DNA of 64,000 nucleotides from NCBI GenBank assembly GCA_963734815.1, contig CAVTIH010000001.1, positions 868,001 through 932,000 of the forward strand. Direction: 5' to 3'. This document shows positions 16,199 through 24,701 of the stretch, piece after piece. Below the pieces are notes generated by a model. That model worked only from the letters and a program-made list of their open reading frames with translations, did no database searches and had not been told where the DNA came from. The position numbers were made by a program, and so were the translations under genes. How positions within the stretch are numbered: the stretch's first letter is position 1; each line of letters begins with the position of its first letter. This DNA is from Palsa-744 sp963734815. Its GTDB lineage: Bacteria; Actinomycetota; Thermoleophilia; Solirubrobacterales; Solirubrobacteraceae.

Positions 16199-16981
16199 AT
16201 GCCGATGATCGACCTGCACCGCGGCCGCTCGATTAGAGAGATCGTACGCGCCACGCTGGGCCTATATGGCGAGTATCCGTGGCTGTTCTTGATTCTGGCG
16301 TTGGTGGTGATGGCGCCGTGGGATCTGGCGAAGCTGGCGGCGACCGGGATCGCCCCGCTCGGCCAGACCGGCCGGTCGGGCCATGTGGGTTTCCTGGAGC
16401 GGGAGTCGATCGAGCTGTTCGAGCTGCTGCTGGTGGGCCCGCTGATCTCGGCGATGCACGTGCACGCCGTGGTCGCGGTCGGCAATGCTCAGCGCCCGCG
16501 GCTGGCCGCGGTGGCGTTGACGGGCCTGCGAGTGCTGCCGGTCGTGGGCGTGTCCGCGTTGATCGCCGGTGTCACTGTGGAGGTCGGCCTCTTCGCTCTG
16601 CTGATCCCCGGCATCGTGCTCGGGATTCGTTTGGCCGTGGTCGCGCAGGCTGCGGCGATTGAGCGGGACGGTGTGCGAGATGCGTTGGGAAGCAGCTGGC
16701 GATTGACGCGCGAGCACGGCTCGCACATCTTCGGCTTGTACGTCGTGTTGGCGATCCCGGCCTTGGCGGTGGTGCTCGGCGCGCGCACTCTCGATACGGG
16801 GAGCGTCACGAGCGCCGGCAGCGTGGCGCTCGGGATCGCCGTGAACACGGTGGTCGCCTCGTTCACCGCGTTGGTGAGCGCGCTCCTCTACTTCGACCTA
16901 CGCGCCCGCCAGGAGCAAGTCCAGGCGGTGGGCGCAACCGTGGACGCATCGACGTTCGCTGCTGTGGGGTCGGAAGAGTAG
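16199..16981 (+). CDS. Polytopic membrane protein (GlpM/DUF7847-like glycerophosphodiester phosphodiesterase membrane domain style)
   Basis: The ATG at 16199 gives 260 residues with about six transmembrane helices. The N-terminus (RGRSIREIVRATLGLYGEYP) and the central GIVLGIRLAVVAQAAAIERD plus ALGSSWRLTREHGSHIFGLY resemble membrane proteins with the glycerophosphoryl-diester-phosphodiesterase membrane domain, where R-x-x-W...A-l-x-x-S-W-x-L-T-r is common. It ends with an acidic cytoplasmic tail. The biochemical role is unknown. An upstream GTG at 16112 would overlap the preceding gene by 50 bp; the protein it adds is not hydrophobic, so I prefer the later start. Confidence 0.6.
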   Translation: MPMIDLHRGRSIREIVRATLGLYGEYPWLFLILALVVMAPWDLAKLAATGIAPLGQTGRSGHVGFLERESIELFELLLVGPLISAMHVHAVVAVGNAQRPRLAAVALTGLRVLPVVGVSALIAGVTVEVGLFALLIPGIVLGIRLAVVAQAAAIERDGVRDALGSSWRLTREHGSHIFGLYVVLAIPALAVVLGARTLDTGSVTSAGSVALGIAVNTVVASFTALVSALLYFDLRARQEQVQAVGATVDASTFAAVGSEE

Positions 16982-17070
16982 GATTTGCGGCGCATATGCT
17001 TGGTTCGGTTGCACATCGCATACGAAGCCTTTCGCGACGAGCCCCGGCGCCGGTGGTAGCGTTTGCGGCA

Positions 17071-17916
17071 ATGAGGAGCCCGCGGTCGCTAACTGCGGCG
17101 CTTTTGGCCGTGCTCGTTGGGACCGTGGGTCTTATGCTCGCCGGTTGCGGGACAGGCGGCGCGAGCGACGATTCGCCCGCAGTGGCCCAGGTCACCCGGG
17201 CCGCATATGTCACCTCTCAGCGACCGGGTTTCAAGATGGCCATGACATTCGGCGGGGATCTCGGGGGCGAATCCTTTGCGCTGGGCGTGACCGGAGCGTT
17301 TGATGAACATGGTCGGCGCGGCGTCATGTCAGAGACAGTAGACGGCAAGACCGTAACCACAATTATGGATTCCCCCTACGTCTACGTCCAGGCAAAAGGC
17401 AAGCCGATCAACGGCAAGCCGTGGGCGAGGGTCAACGTTGAAGCATTTACCCAGTCGCTGGGCGCCGGCGACTCGTTGAACACCAGCGCCGATCCGGCGC
17501 AGTGGATTGACTTTCTCAAAGCGGCTGGCCGGGCCACCACGGTCGGCAGCGAAACGCTACGCGGAGTGCCCACTACCCACTATCACGTGTCGGTCGACTT
17601 CGCTCGCTTCGCAGCCGTAGTGCCAGCGCCCCTTCGCGCTGGAGCGCAACAGGAGGCCACACTGCTGAAGCGCATCAGCGGACAGAGCACGCTGCCCATC
17701 GACGTGTGGATCGACCGGCTCAAGCACGTCCGCCGGTATCAGGTACAAGTACCGCTCTGCTACCAAGGGGAACGGACGAGCGAGTCCGTGAATGTGGAAA
17801 TGTATGATTACAACACGCAAACCATTCCAACGCCGCCACCCCTTTCCGAAGTGACCGACCTCACGAGCAAGGTGAAGTCAAACACGGCCCGCAGCCTGCA
17901 GCAGTTGCACTGCTGA
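17071..17916 (+). CDS. Secreted lipoprotein (LppX/LprG-like fold suspected)
   Basis: The ATG at 17071 gives 281 residues with a lipoprotein signal: RSPRSLTAALLAVLVG, then lipobox LMLAGC at about residues 21-26. The mature part contains KMAMTFGG, GVMSETVDGKTVTTIMD, AGRATTVGSETLRGVPTTHY and LPIDVWIDRLKHVRR. These strand patterns are seen in LppX/LprAFG-type and other actinobacterial lipoproteins with a half-barrel fold. TAGCGT lies 8 nt upstream. It may carry lipids or monitor the cell envelope. The assignment to the LppX-like fold is my inference; the lipoprotein nature is clear. Confidence 0.65.
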   Translation: MRSPRSLTAALLAVLVGTVGLMLAGCGTGGASDDSPAVAQVTRAAYVTSQRPGFKMAMTFGGDLGGESFALGVTGAFDEHGRRGVMSETVDGKTVTTIMDSPYVYVQAKGKPINGKPWARVNVEAFTQSLGAGDSLNTSADPAQWIDFLKAAGRATTVGSETLRGVPTTHYHVSVDFARFAAVVPAPLRAGAQQEATLLKRISGQSTLPIDVWIDRLKHVRRYQVQVPLCYQGERTSESVNVEMYDYNTQTIPTPPPLSEVTDLTSKVKSNTARSLQQLHC

Positions 17917-18011
17917 GCGATAGAGTATAGCGGGCAGCGCCGACTACATCGCCGCTGTTTTAAGTGAGTACCGGACGCCTGTACGGTCAGTACTGGGAAG
18001 GCGTGGCACCA

Positions 18012-18445
18012 CTAGACCATGGCGTAAGACGGTTCGAGTGCCTTGAGGACAAGCTCCGGCACGACTTCCACCGCAGCGTCCATCAGGCGCACGAGGTGGG
18101 ACGAGAGTTCCCCTCGGTCGAGGTCGAGCATCGCATTCCACCCTGCGGGCTCGTAGCGAGCGAGCATCGAGAGGCCGAAGGTCAGTGCCCACCACAGACA
18201 TCAGATCGTTCATCGCGGCGCCGCCGACAAGCGGGCCTAGCCAGCGCTCGCCACCAGGCGCGGAAGGCACGACACTGTCGAGCGTGTTCTGACGTCCTGC
18301 GACATCCGCTGTCTCGGTGGGCCAGAAGGTGGTCAAGCCGAGGCACTCGGCGACCCGTGTTACGGGGATGCCGATTCCCGGGATATCTTCATACCCGCGT
18401 CGTGTCGAGGCTTCGAGGTCTCGTTTCTCGCTGCCAATTCCCTAC
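18012..18445 (-). pseudogene. YaaC-like protein, frameshifted remnant
   Basis: No intact reading frame spans this stretch, but two minus-strand frames join into one protein. The upstream frame reads GIPVTRVAECLGLTTFWPTE through WLGPLVGGAAMNDLMS. After a one-base shift near 18204 the next frame reads VWWALTFGLSMLARYEPAGW and ends KALEPSYAMV at a TAG (18012-18014). The hydrophobic LSMLARYEPAxW plus ELVLKAL ending resembles the C-terminus of the YaaC family. The N-terminal half is missing: a stop lies in frame near 18447. The gene is dead by frameshift and truncation. The family match is from memory and moderately sure. Confidence 0.5.
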
Positions 18446-18554
18446 GGGGCATCTGTTTCATTACGCGTCGCATCAAGCCGCCCTTGTTGGTGACTGTACG
18501 GACGCCGCGCAGCGGTATTGATCTGGGAACAAGGGCAGGACGCGCCCTATCACC

Positions 18555-18798
18555 AGCTTTGGTCGACCAGGTGGCCACGCCTGCCTGGGCATGGGGGCTC
18601 GGCCAGCGCACGCGGCTTGGAGGTGGCGATGACCAGCGGCAGGTGCTCCGCGAGCTTGTTGAGGATCTCGCGGATGCCGGGGAAGACGGTGATCGCATCC
18701 CCCGCCGCAGCCGACGCCAACGGCAACACCACACCCGCAACGCTCACCGTCAAAGGCAGCACCATCACGCTTGCCGTCAAAACCCGCAGAGAACGCAA
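18555..18798 (-). pseudogene. Chimeric remnant: signal peptide joined to an HAD phosphatase fragment
   Basis: A minus-strand frame starts at TTG 18798 with a textbook signal peptide (RSLRVLTASVMVLPLTVSV, then an A-x-A-type site) and runs without break into AITVFPGIREILNKLAEH, then VIATSKPRALAEP, the middle of a phosphoglycolate-phosphatase-like HAD protein. After that match the frame becomes noise and stops. HAD phosphatases of this type have no signal peptide, so two unrelated fragments have been joined. The 5' end overlaps the start of the hydrolase-like gene at 18771 on the other strand. Confidence 0.5.
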
Positions 18799-20397
18799 CC
18801 TACCCGCTGCTCACAGACACGACGATCGCCGCACCCACCAACAAACAGAGCACCGAACGAGACCCAGTCCGCTACGGAATCGCCGACCCCACACCACAAC
18901 AACCCGGACACATCGACGAACACTTCGAAGAAAACGGCACCCCTACTCCTGGGGCCGATCCCAACCTCTTCAACGGACCTTCACACACTCCACGTCACAT
19001 ACGCACTGCCCGACTGATCGTACCCTACGACATCCTCCTCAAACTACACGGCGAAACACCAGAAGAAACAGCACACCTCGAAGGCTACCGTAACGCCGAA
19101 AAGCACCGCCTGGAAGCATGGCTTGAAAAGCTCAAGGGCGCAGCAGCAACCGCTCGCGAAGAAATCGAACCGTACATCACCATCGGGCAGGATTATGTGA
19201 CAGATCCGTGCAAACTCAAATCCACCGAAGGTCCGGAAAAAAAATGCCCCCAGCCAACACGCAGCAACTACGAAGACGGTGTAACGCGACTCATGGAAGC
19301 GGTCATCCACGGGCACGCCACTAACGGTTGGCCCCTCGTCAAACTATGGGGTGCCTGGAACGAGCCCGACTTCCCCGAAGACCCATTGCACAAAGACGCT
19401 CCCCGAGCAGCCCAGTTCTGGGAGATTGCCAACGCTGCCCTCAGCGGACTCGGAGCCGTCCATGCTTTTCGGTGTCTAGGCTGTGAAATAGTTGCTGGCG
19501 AATTCTCCATATACGAGAGCGGCTACACACCGTGCTATCGTAACGTGATTCTGTATAGCTACTGCCGGAAAACGAGCGATACCCACTACTACAAGCGCTA
19601 CTGGTCCGGGCAACCCCGCGATCCAGTCGACTGGGGCTTCCACGACTACGGAGACCTTCTCAACCAGAGCAAAAGCACCGCGGCCGATTTCGCCCAGTTC
19701 GCTCGTAAACGCCTCCACAAGCCGAGACTCTTTATGAGCGAGGCGGGAGTTGAGTTGCAGGATGGCAACACCGAAACAGAACTTGGTGAACTCAAAACCA
19801 AAACCGAAGGGGAAAAGAACGAAAAGCGGGAACTTCAGCAGAAGGCCGCCGAAACATATCTGCACCTATCGGAAGGCCTGCCCTACCCGATCGATCGTAT
19901 GTACTACTACCAGTACACGGCCCCAACATTGAAGGAACAGGAAAAACGCGATTTTGATAGTGCACTGCTCGAAGTAGAAGGTGGGCACCGCCGGGGAACG
20001 CCCTGCATACTGTGTTCTCGCCTACGAAAAACACGTCTGTCCACCCACATCCGAAGTGGAACCAGAGAAATATGTCGATGGGGCCGAAGGGCTCTGTGTT
20101 GCACCGCCAGCGTCTGTCGAGCTCAAGGGAACGGTGGATCCACAGGGCGCTAAGACTGGCTCTTACTACTTCGAATATGGCCTGTCACCGAGCTACGGCC
20201 AGTCAACCGCCATCCAGACTCTGCATGATGAGGCAGGCAGCTGGGTGGCCAACGAAGTACGCGCCACCGTCCCAACGACGCGCGGAGGAGGCGGCTGCGC
20301 AGACCCGATATACTTCCGACTTGTCAGCGCCAACCCGCAGGCGACTAAAAAGAGTATCGGACAGATAGTCGAATTCTATACTCAAAGGGGGAATTGA
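18771..20397 (+). pseudogene. Glycoside-hydrolase-like (clan GH-A style) gene, 5'-truncated and frameshifted
   Basis: The first frame (18771-20153) encodes LIVPYDILLKLHGETPEE, a TIM-barrel core, WGAWNEPDFPED (the NEP acid/base motif, residues ~197-208), WGFHDYGD and LFMSEAGVEL (candidate nucleophile Glu). Near 19980 the frame shifts by one base: the natural C-terminus continues from 19981 (PAYCVLAYEKHVCPP) to 20397 with a beta-sandwich-like tail. The paralogue at 22.1-22.7 kb has this join in a single frame, which supports a true frameshift here. No signal peptide is present although relatives are secreted, so the 5' end was lost at the 18.77-kb junction. GC is clearly below that of the flanks. 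Confidence 0.6.
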
Positions 20398-20479
20398 TCT
20401 TGGGGGCAAGCATATTGGGCCACTCATATAGACGTCCAGCCACGCACAACTCCCGTGATTCCAGATGGTTCTATAGCTT

Positions 20480-21172
20480 ATGTCACGAATAGTCCCAATC
20501 ATGCTTGCCACGGTGACTCTGCTCAGCGCAACTGCGGCCAACGCCTCAAGCCATCATAAGAGATCTCCACGGTGCGTCCCCCACCGCGCGCGTGCACATG
20601 TGCTAAAGGCAGATCGACTGGCCGAGTTGTATACTGCTCCCGAAGATCCTGAATACCCCGAATTCCTGGGTGTTTATGGCTGCACCTACAAGCACAAGCG
20701 CTCCTATCTCCTCGGATCGGTGCCGCCCAAGGTGGCAACTCCCAGTGGTACGGGCGGAGTAGAAAAGGCAACGATGGCTGGTTCATTCGTGGCGTACGAA
20801 GAAAGCTCGGGCGGGCCAACAGGGGCTTCCTGGGTAATCACGGTACGCAACCTTGAAAACGGCAAGGTGAAGCACAGTGTGCCTACTGGTACACCTGAGC
20901 ATCCTGAAGCGCCGAGTGTAGAAAAAGGACTTGTCAAACATTATGTGGGAATCGGCCCGGCGACTGCCGTCGTCGTTAACAGGGATGGATCGGTAGCATG
21001 GATCGTAAACGCGGACAAAGAAGAAGGCAGTTATCAGGTGCACGTCTTTGATCAAGCGGGTAATCGGGTGCTTGCTTCCGGCTTGGGCATTGAACCACAC
21101 TCACTCAGGCTTGCTGGTAGAGTGCTCCACTGGACCGAATACGGCCAACTCAAGTCGGCACCGATAGATTGA
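20480..21172 (+). CDS. Secreted protein, member of a local three-copy paralogous family
   Basis: This 230-residue protein starts at ATG 20480 with a signal peptide (residues 1-22). The mature part has CVPHRARAHVLKADRLAELY, a YGCTYKHKRSYLLGS strand, a GSVAWIVNADKEEGSYQVHV segment and ends LHWTEYGQLKSAPID. The proteins at 23977 and 24702 share this plan (C-P-H-x-R, G-V-(Y/F)-G-C, D-G-S-V-A-W-I, (Y/H)-W-T-E), suggesting a small beta-propeller-like secreted fold. It sits between the broken hydrolase-like gene and a decayed lipoprotein gene, the same order as in the second copy. The function is unknown. Confidence 0.65.
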   Translation: MSRIVPIMLATVTLLSATAANASSHHKRSPRCVPHRARAHVLKADRLAELYTAPEDPEYPEFLGVYGCTYKHKRSYLLGSVPPKVATPSGTGGVEKATMAGSFVAYEESSGGPTGASWVITVRNLENGKVKHSVPTGTPEHPEAPSVEKGLVKHYVGIGPATAVVVNRDGSVAWIVNADKEEGSYQVHVFDQAGNRVLASGLGIEPHSLRLAGRVLHWTEYGQLKSAPID

Positions 21173-21240
21173 GGACGTGGCACGTCACTGAGGCCCGGCG
21201 GCACACAGGCCGATAACAGCCAGGTTGACGTGGTGCCGAA

Positions 21241-21486
21241 ATGAAGCGCGAGGTGTGCTTGCCTTCCAGTCTCCTACGCGGTGCGTCGTTGTTTGGTCGC
21301 GAGCGTCGCCTTCAGTATGGGGGGTTGTGGCAACATCGTGGCAAAAGGGGCTGCCTCGAAGCGGGCGGGGGGTTGCGCGAGGAGTACCGGCTTTTCGTGT
21401 CGGGACAGTATTACGTGCCCGACGAGCCGGCGCGATACGACGCGCTGGGCTTGGAGTGTCGTCGTCACGACCTTGTGCGATGCTGA
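21241..21486 (+). pseudogene. Decayed paralogue of the small lipoprotein at 25416
   Basis: Three frames must be joined. One reads a lipobox-like segment FSMGGCGNIVAKGAASKRAG, the next GVPAFRVG, and the last QYYVPDEPARYDALGLECRR ending HDLVRC before a TGA. The intact protein at 25416 shows GVGGCGGGQVV, VVPAYRIGQYC and VDVECRHHHLARR in the same order. Two frameshifts therefore separate this copy from function. As in the intact module, it follows a secreted-protein paralogue by about 70 nt. Confidence 0.55.
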
Positions 21487-21530
21487 GATACGCGCGAGCA
21501 CTACGAGCGCGAGTGAGGCAGCGGCGTGTC

Positions 21531-21826
21531 TCATAGCCCGGCCGGGTGCCGAACGACGTAGTTGGTGCCATCGTTGAGGTTGGCAAGTGGTTCCGCCCGC
21601 CAGCGCGGCCCCGTCCCGGCGGGGACGGGTGGCCCGCCGTAGTCGGCGGTGTCGAGTGCGATGCCGGCGATGACGATCCAGGCATGGGTGCTGTTGGCGT
21701 AGATGGTGATCCAGCGCCCGCCCCCGGGTTGCCCGTAGCTCTCGAGTTCGGTTGAGTCAAGGGCAGTGGGTCCGAGCAGCCCAGCGGCGTAAAGGACGAG
21801 TGAGGTGGCGCCGGAGCTACCTACGC
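21531..21826 (-). pseudogene. C-terminal fragment of an NlpC/P60-type cell-wall hydrolase-like protein
   Basis: The minus frame reads SSGATSLVLYAAGLLGPT, LDSTELESYGQPGGGRWITI, YANSTHAWIVIAGIALDT, GPRWR and NYVVRHPAGL, then stops. This matches the C-terminal half of the NlpC/P60-like proteins of this group. The expected DCSG motif with the catalytic cysteine would lie where the fragment begins (here GSSG), so the catalytic Cys is gone. Upstream of about 21826 the frame has no similarity. The other strand at the same place begins an RHS fragment. This is a truncated remnant. Confidence 0.55.
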
Positions 21827-21834
21827 TCGCAACA

Positions 21835-22739
21835 CGGCGGGGGAAGCAACGGGGATTGAATACGTAAAGAACACCGACTGCGCCGCAAAATGTCCCGAAA
21901 CATGGTTCTCTGACACCATCACGCCCTCGATCCACGGCCAGGCGCTCGAACAGGTGAGCAGTCTGGGCAAAGAGAGTTACACATATGACGAAGCGGGACG
22001 GCTCACGCAGGTTCAGGAAACACCGACCGGCGAAGGCTGCACGACCCGTATCTACGGCTACGAAGCAGAAACCAACCTATCTGAATTCGAGCACTTCGCA
22101 ACCGGACAGCTAGGAACGCCACGAATCTGGGTCAGCGAGGCCGGGGTCGAGCTGCACGATAATGTGAAAGAAGGTCCGCCCACACGACTGGTAAAACCGA
22201 AAAACGAAGCTTTGGAATTTGAACTTCAGAGAGAAGCAGCTACTGCCTTTACCGCTCTTCGTCACGCCAACGCCCCGCACGGGATTTCCCGCATAGAACG
22301 AGTCTACTATTCTGAGTACGAAGGACCTAGCGAAGCCCATGTGATAGAAAACCCGAATTATTTCGATAGCGGGCTGGTCGAAGTAAAACCAGAACCCAAT
22401 GGCGAAGGAAAAAGCCATGGCGAACCCCGGACAGCGTACTGCTACCTTGCGTATGAATCGCACCGGTGTCCTCCAAACGTCGTGACACAGGCCGATAAGT
22501 CAGCCCAGGTAAACTCCCACGGCGTTGGAGCTAAAGTCTCGTTTGAATGGGAATATTTGGGCAGCGGCGAAGTGAATACCGCCGATGCCGGGGAAATCGG
22601 TGCAGGCGTTATTCATCCGCAGCTCATCTCGGTCCAGTTCATTGCCTGCCTCCCCTATCGTTACCGCGCCGTAGCGAAGAACAGCTTTGGCGAAGAAACT
22701 AAGGGTCAATACGTTGAAGTAAATTCGTACTGCACGTGA
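21835..22739 (+). pseudogene. Chimera of an RHS-repeat fragment and the hydrolase-like C-terminus
   Basis: One frame is open from about 21835 to 22739. Residues from GIEYVKNTDC through PSIHGQALEQVSSLG, SYTYDEAGRLTQVQETP and GEGCTTRIYGYEAETN are a YD-repeat (RHS) segment. It then passes directly into FATGQLGTPRIWVSEAGVEL, the nucleophile region of the clan GH-A-like protein, and its C-terminal beta domain (YFDSGLVEV, AYCYLAYESHRCPPNV). The barrel part and the RHS remainder are missing, and there is no signal peptide or credible start upstream. It may be transcribed from GTG 21954, but it is best read as a recombination product. Confidence 0.6.
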
Positions 22740-22768
22740 TGTTGATCGAGACCGCAACTTCTGTACAC

Positions 22769-23960
22769 TAGTGGTTCGTCTGTGAAGTTTGTGGGTTATG
22801 CCTCGAGGACCTTCCCGGTGTAGGTCCACTTGAATGGTTTGGCGGTCTGGTTGTAGGTCTCGATAAACGCGAGCATTTGCTCGGCGAGGTCTTCCTCGCT
22901 GAAGAAGATGCCGTGCTTGAGCAGTCGGCGGTAGAGGATCGAGAAGAAGATCTCGACCTGATTCAGCCACGAGGCGTGGGTGGGGGTGAATTGGAAGCTC
23001 CAGCGAGGGTGAGCGGCGAGCCATTCCTGTACCTCTTCGGTGCCGCGGGTGGAGAGGTTGTCGCTGACCGCGATGATCTGCTGGCCCTCGACGACGGGGA
23101 TCTCGCTGTCGAGCTGGTCGAGGAAGCGGATCAGATCGAAGCGGTTGCGGGTCTTCGAGGTCATCGCGAGCACGTCACCCTCGTGGACCTTCAGACACGC
23201 GAACAGGCACTGCGTGCCGTTGCGGATGTATTCGTGCTCGCGACGTGTCGTTCGCCCAGGAGCAGGAAGGATGTCTGGCTTGGTTGGTGCCTTGGCCTGG
23301 ATCCCGGTCTTTTCGTCGATCGAGACGACCAGCACGTTCTCTGGCGGATTCACGTACAGACCGCAGACACCTTTCAGGCGCTCCTCGAACTCGGGGTCGG
23401 AGAAGTCGCTCATCACCCAGTAGTCGGTCAGGTGCGGCTTGATGTCGGCGCGCGCGAGAATCGTGTGTGCCTGGGCACGCGACATCCCCACCGCCTGCCC
23501 GAGTTGCTCATAGGTCCAGCGTTCCCGCTGAGCCCCCTCTGGTGTCTCCGGTGGACGCGTGCACGCCTTGGCGATCAGCCTCGCCCGATCCGCCTGCGAA
23601 TAGATCAGAGGTTTACCCGAGCGCGGCAAGTCACGGAGCCCGGCGATCCCATCCTGCTCATAGCGCGCCCGCCACTTCTGCGCCGTGTTCGTCGAACACC
23701 CCACCAGCCGGCCGATCTCCGCAGCCGAACGACCTTCCGCGGCACAAAGCACGATCTGGGCGCGCTCGACCATCCGCACCTCAGCGGTGCTCGAGCGCAC
23801 AATCCGATCAAGCTCCGCTTGATCGTCCGCTGCGATCTCAACACTCTTCGCCAACGCAGGCATACCGAACCTCCATCATCGCTGGACCCAACCAGCGACG
23901 AGTTCGGCAAAGACCACGACACCCCTTCAACCACCAACGCACTTCACAGACGAACCACTA
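22769..23960. mobile_element. IS630-family insertion sequence, complete
   Basis: Twenty-bp terminal sequences starting TAGTGGTTCG (22769-22788) and its perfect inverse (23941-23960) flank one transposase gene. The outer TA pairs sit in CTAG at both ends (22768-22771 and 23958-23961), which fits IS630/Tc1-mariner insertion at TA with duplication of the dinucleotide. Excising the element would restore a single CTAG about 30 nt after the RHS chimera and just before the GGAGG of the next secreted gene. All parts look intact, so the insertion is probably recent. Confidence 0.85.
22796..23863 (-). CDS. IS630-family transposase
   Basis: This 355-residue DDE transposase has an N-terminal HTH pair (SAAEIGRLVGCSTNTAQKW and YEQLGQAVGMSRAQAHTIL). 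Its catalytic DDE/RNase H core follows, with VVSIDEKTG (first Asp, ~residue 183), IIAVSDNLSTRG (second Asp, ~270) and HASWLNQVEIFFS (Glu, ~308). The order and spacing match IS630-type enzymes with the conserved HASWLNQVE box. It reads as full length and uninterrupted, so the element may still be mobile. It fills nearly all of the element, leaving about 8 nt on the left inside the inverted repeat and about 78 nt on the right. Confidence 0.95.
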   Translation of the reverse strand: MPALAKSVEIAADDQAELDRIVRSSTAEVRMVERAQIVLCAAEGRSAAEIGRLVGCSTNTAQKWRARYEQDGIAGLRDLPRSGKPLIYSQADRARLIAKACTRPPETPEGAQRERWTYEQLGQAVGMSRAQAHTILARADIKPHLTDYWVMSDFSDPEFEERLKGVCGLYVNPPENVLVVSIDEKTGIQAKAPTKPDILPAPGRTTRREHEYIRNGTQCLFACLKVHEGDVLAMTSKTRNRFDLIRFLDQLDSEIPVVEGQQIIAVSDNLSTRGTEEVQEWLAAHPRWSFQFTPTHASWLNQVEIFFSILYRRLLKHGIFFSEEDLAEQMLAFIETYNQTAKPFKWTYTGKVLEA

Positions 23961-23976
23961 GGGGGGTTGGAGGACC

Positions 23977-24675
23977 ATGAGCAGAGCCCCGGATCACAAG
24001 TCGTTTAAGGACGGTATGCGTAGGTTTGCTCCCATGCTCGCGACCGCGGCGTTGATGAGCGCTTTGGCTGGCGCCACCGCTACAGCAGCGCACGTCAAAC
24101 ACAAGACTCCCTCGAAGTGTCCTCCGGCGCACGAACGGGTGTTTACCGCCGATGCGCAGGCGATAATATATGAAGCCGCAGCGTATCCAGAAGGCCCCCC
24201 TGGTGTATTCGGCTGCGCCCGTGGCTCGAAGCGGCCCTACTACCTTGGCTTAGCGTCGTATGGAGGCCCGTCGGGCTCTGGAGGTGTCGATCCAATGGCA
24301 CTCGTTGGCCCTGTGATTGCGTACGATGTGGGTAGCGCTTTCGGAACTCTTTCAGAGCATAGCGTCGAAGAAATATGGGTCCGTAACCTTGCGACCGGGA
24401 AGCTGCTCCACAGAATGCCGAATGGATCACCAGCCAAACCCGGCGACGTTGGTATTGGAGACACCACAGCAATTGTTGTAAAGCCAGACGGATCGGTGGC
24501 ATGGATTGCTAGAGCGAGTAAAGAACTTGGCAACATCCAGGTTCGTTCGGTCGATAAGACTGGCAGCCATCTGCTTGCCGCCTCGCCGGAAATCGAACCC
24601 GATTCTCTTGCGCTCGCGGGTAGCACCTTGTACTGGACAGAGGGCGGCAAGCCATTCTCAGCGTCGTTGAATTGA
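23977..24675 (+). CDS. Secreted protein, second member of the paralogous family
   Basis: The ATG at 23977 is preceded by GGAGGACC and gives 232 residues. A hydrophobic signal (MLATAALMSALAGATATAA, residues ~12-30) is followed by HVKHKTPSKCPPAHERVFTA, PPGVFGCARGSKRPYYLGLA, the GPSGSGGVDPMALVGPV strand and GSVAWIARASKELGNIQVRS. It is ~85% similar by eye to the next gene and a clear relative of the gene at 20480. It lies 17 bp downstream of the IS630 element, which has separated it from its original upstream region; any promoter must now lie in the IS end or the short gap. Confidence 0.65.
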   Translation: MSRAPDHKSFKDGMRRFAPMLATAALMSALAGATATAAHVKHKTPSKCPPAHERVFTADAQAIIYEAAAYPEGPPGVFGCARGSKRPYYLGLASYGGPSGSGGVDPMALVGPVIAYDVGSAFGTLSEHSVEEIWVRNLATGKLLHRMPNGSPAKPGDVGIGDTTAIVVKPDGSVAWIARASKELGNIQVRSVDKTGSHLLAASPEIEPDSLALAGSTLYWTEGGKPFSASLN

Positions 24676-24701
24676 ATGACTTTGTGGGCCTCGACGCGAA
24701 A

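Noticed and set aside
19970..19990. Programmed frameshift in the hydrolase-like gene
   Set aside because: No slippery heptamer or downstream structure is obvious, and neighbouring genes are also decayed.
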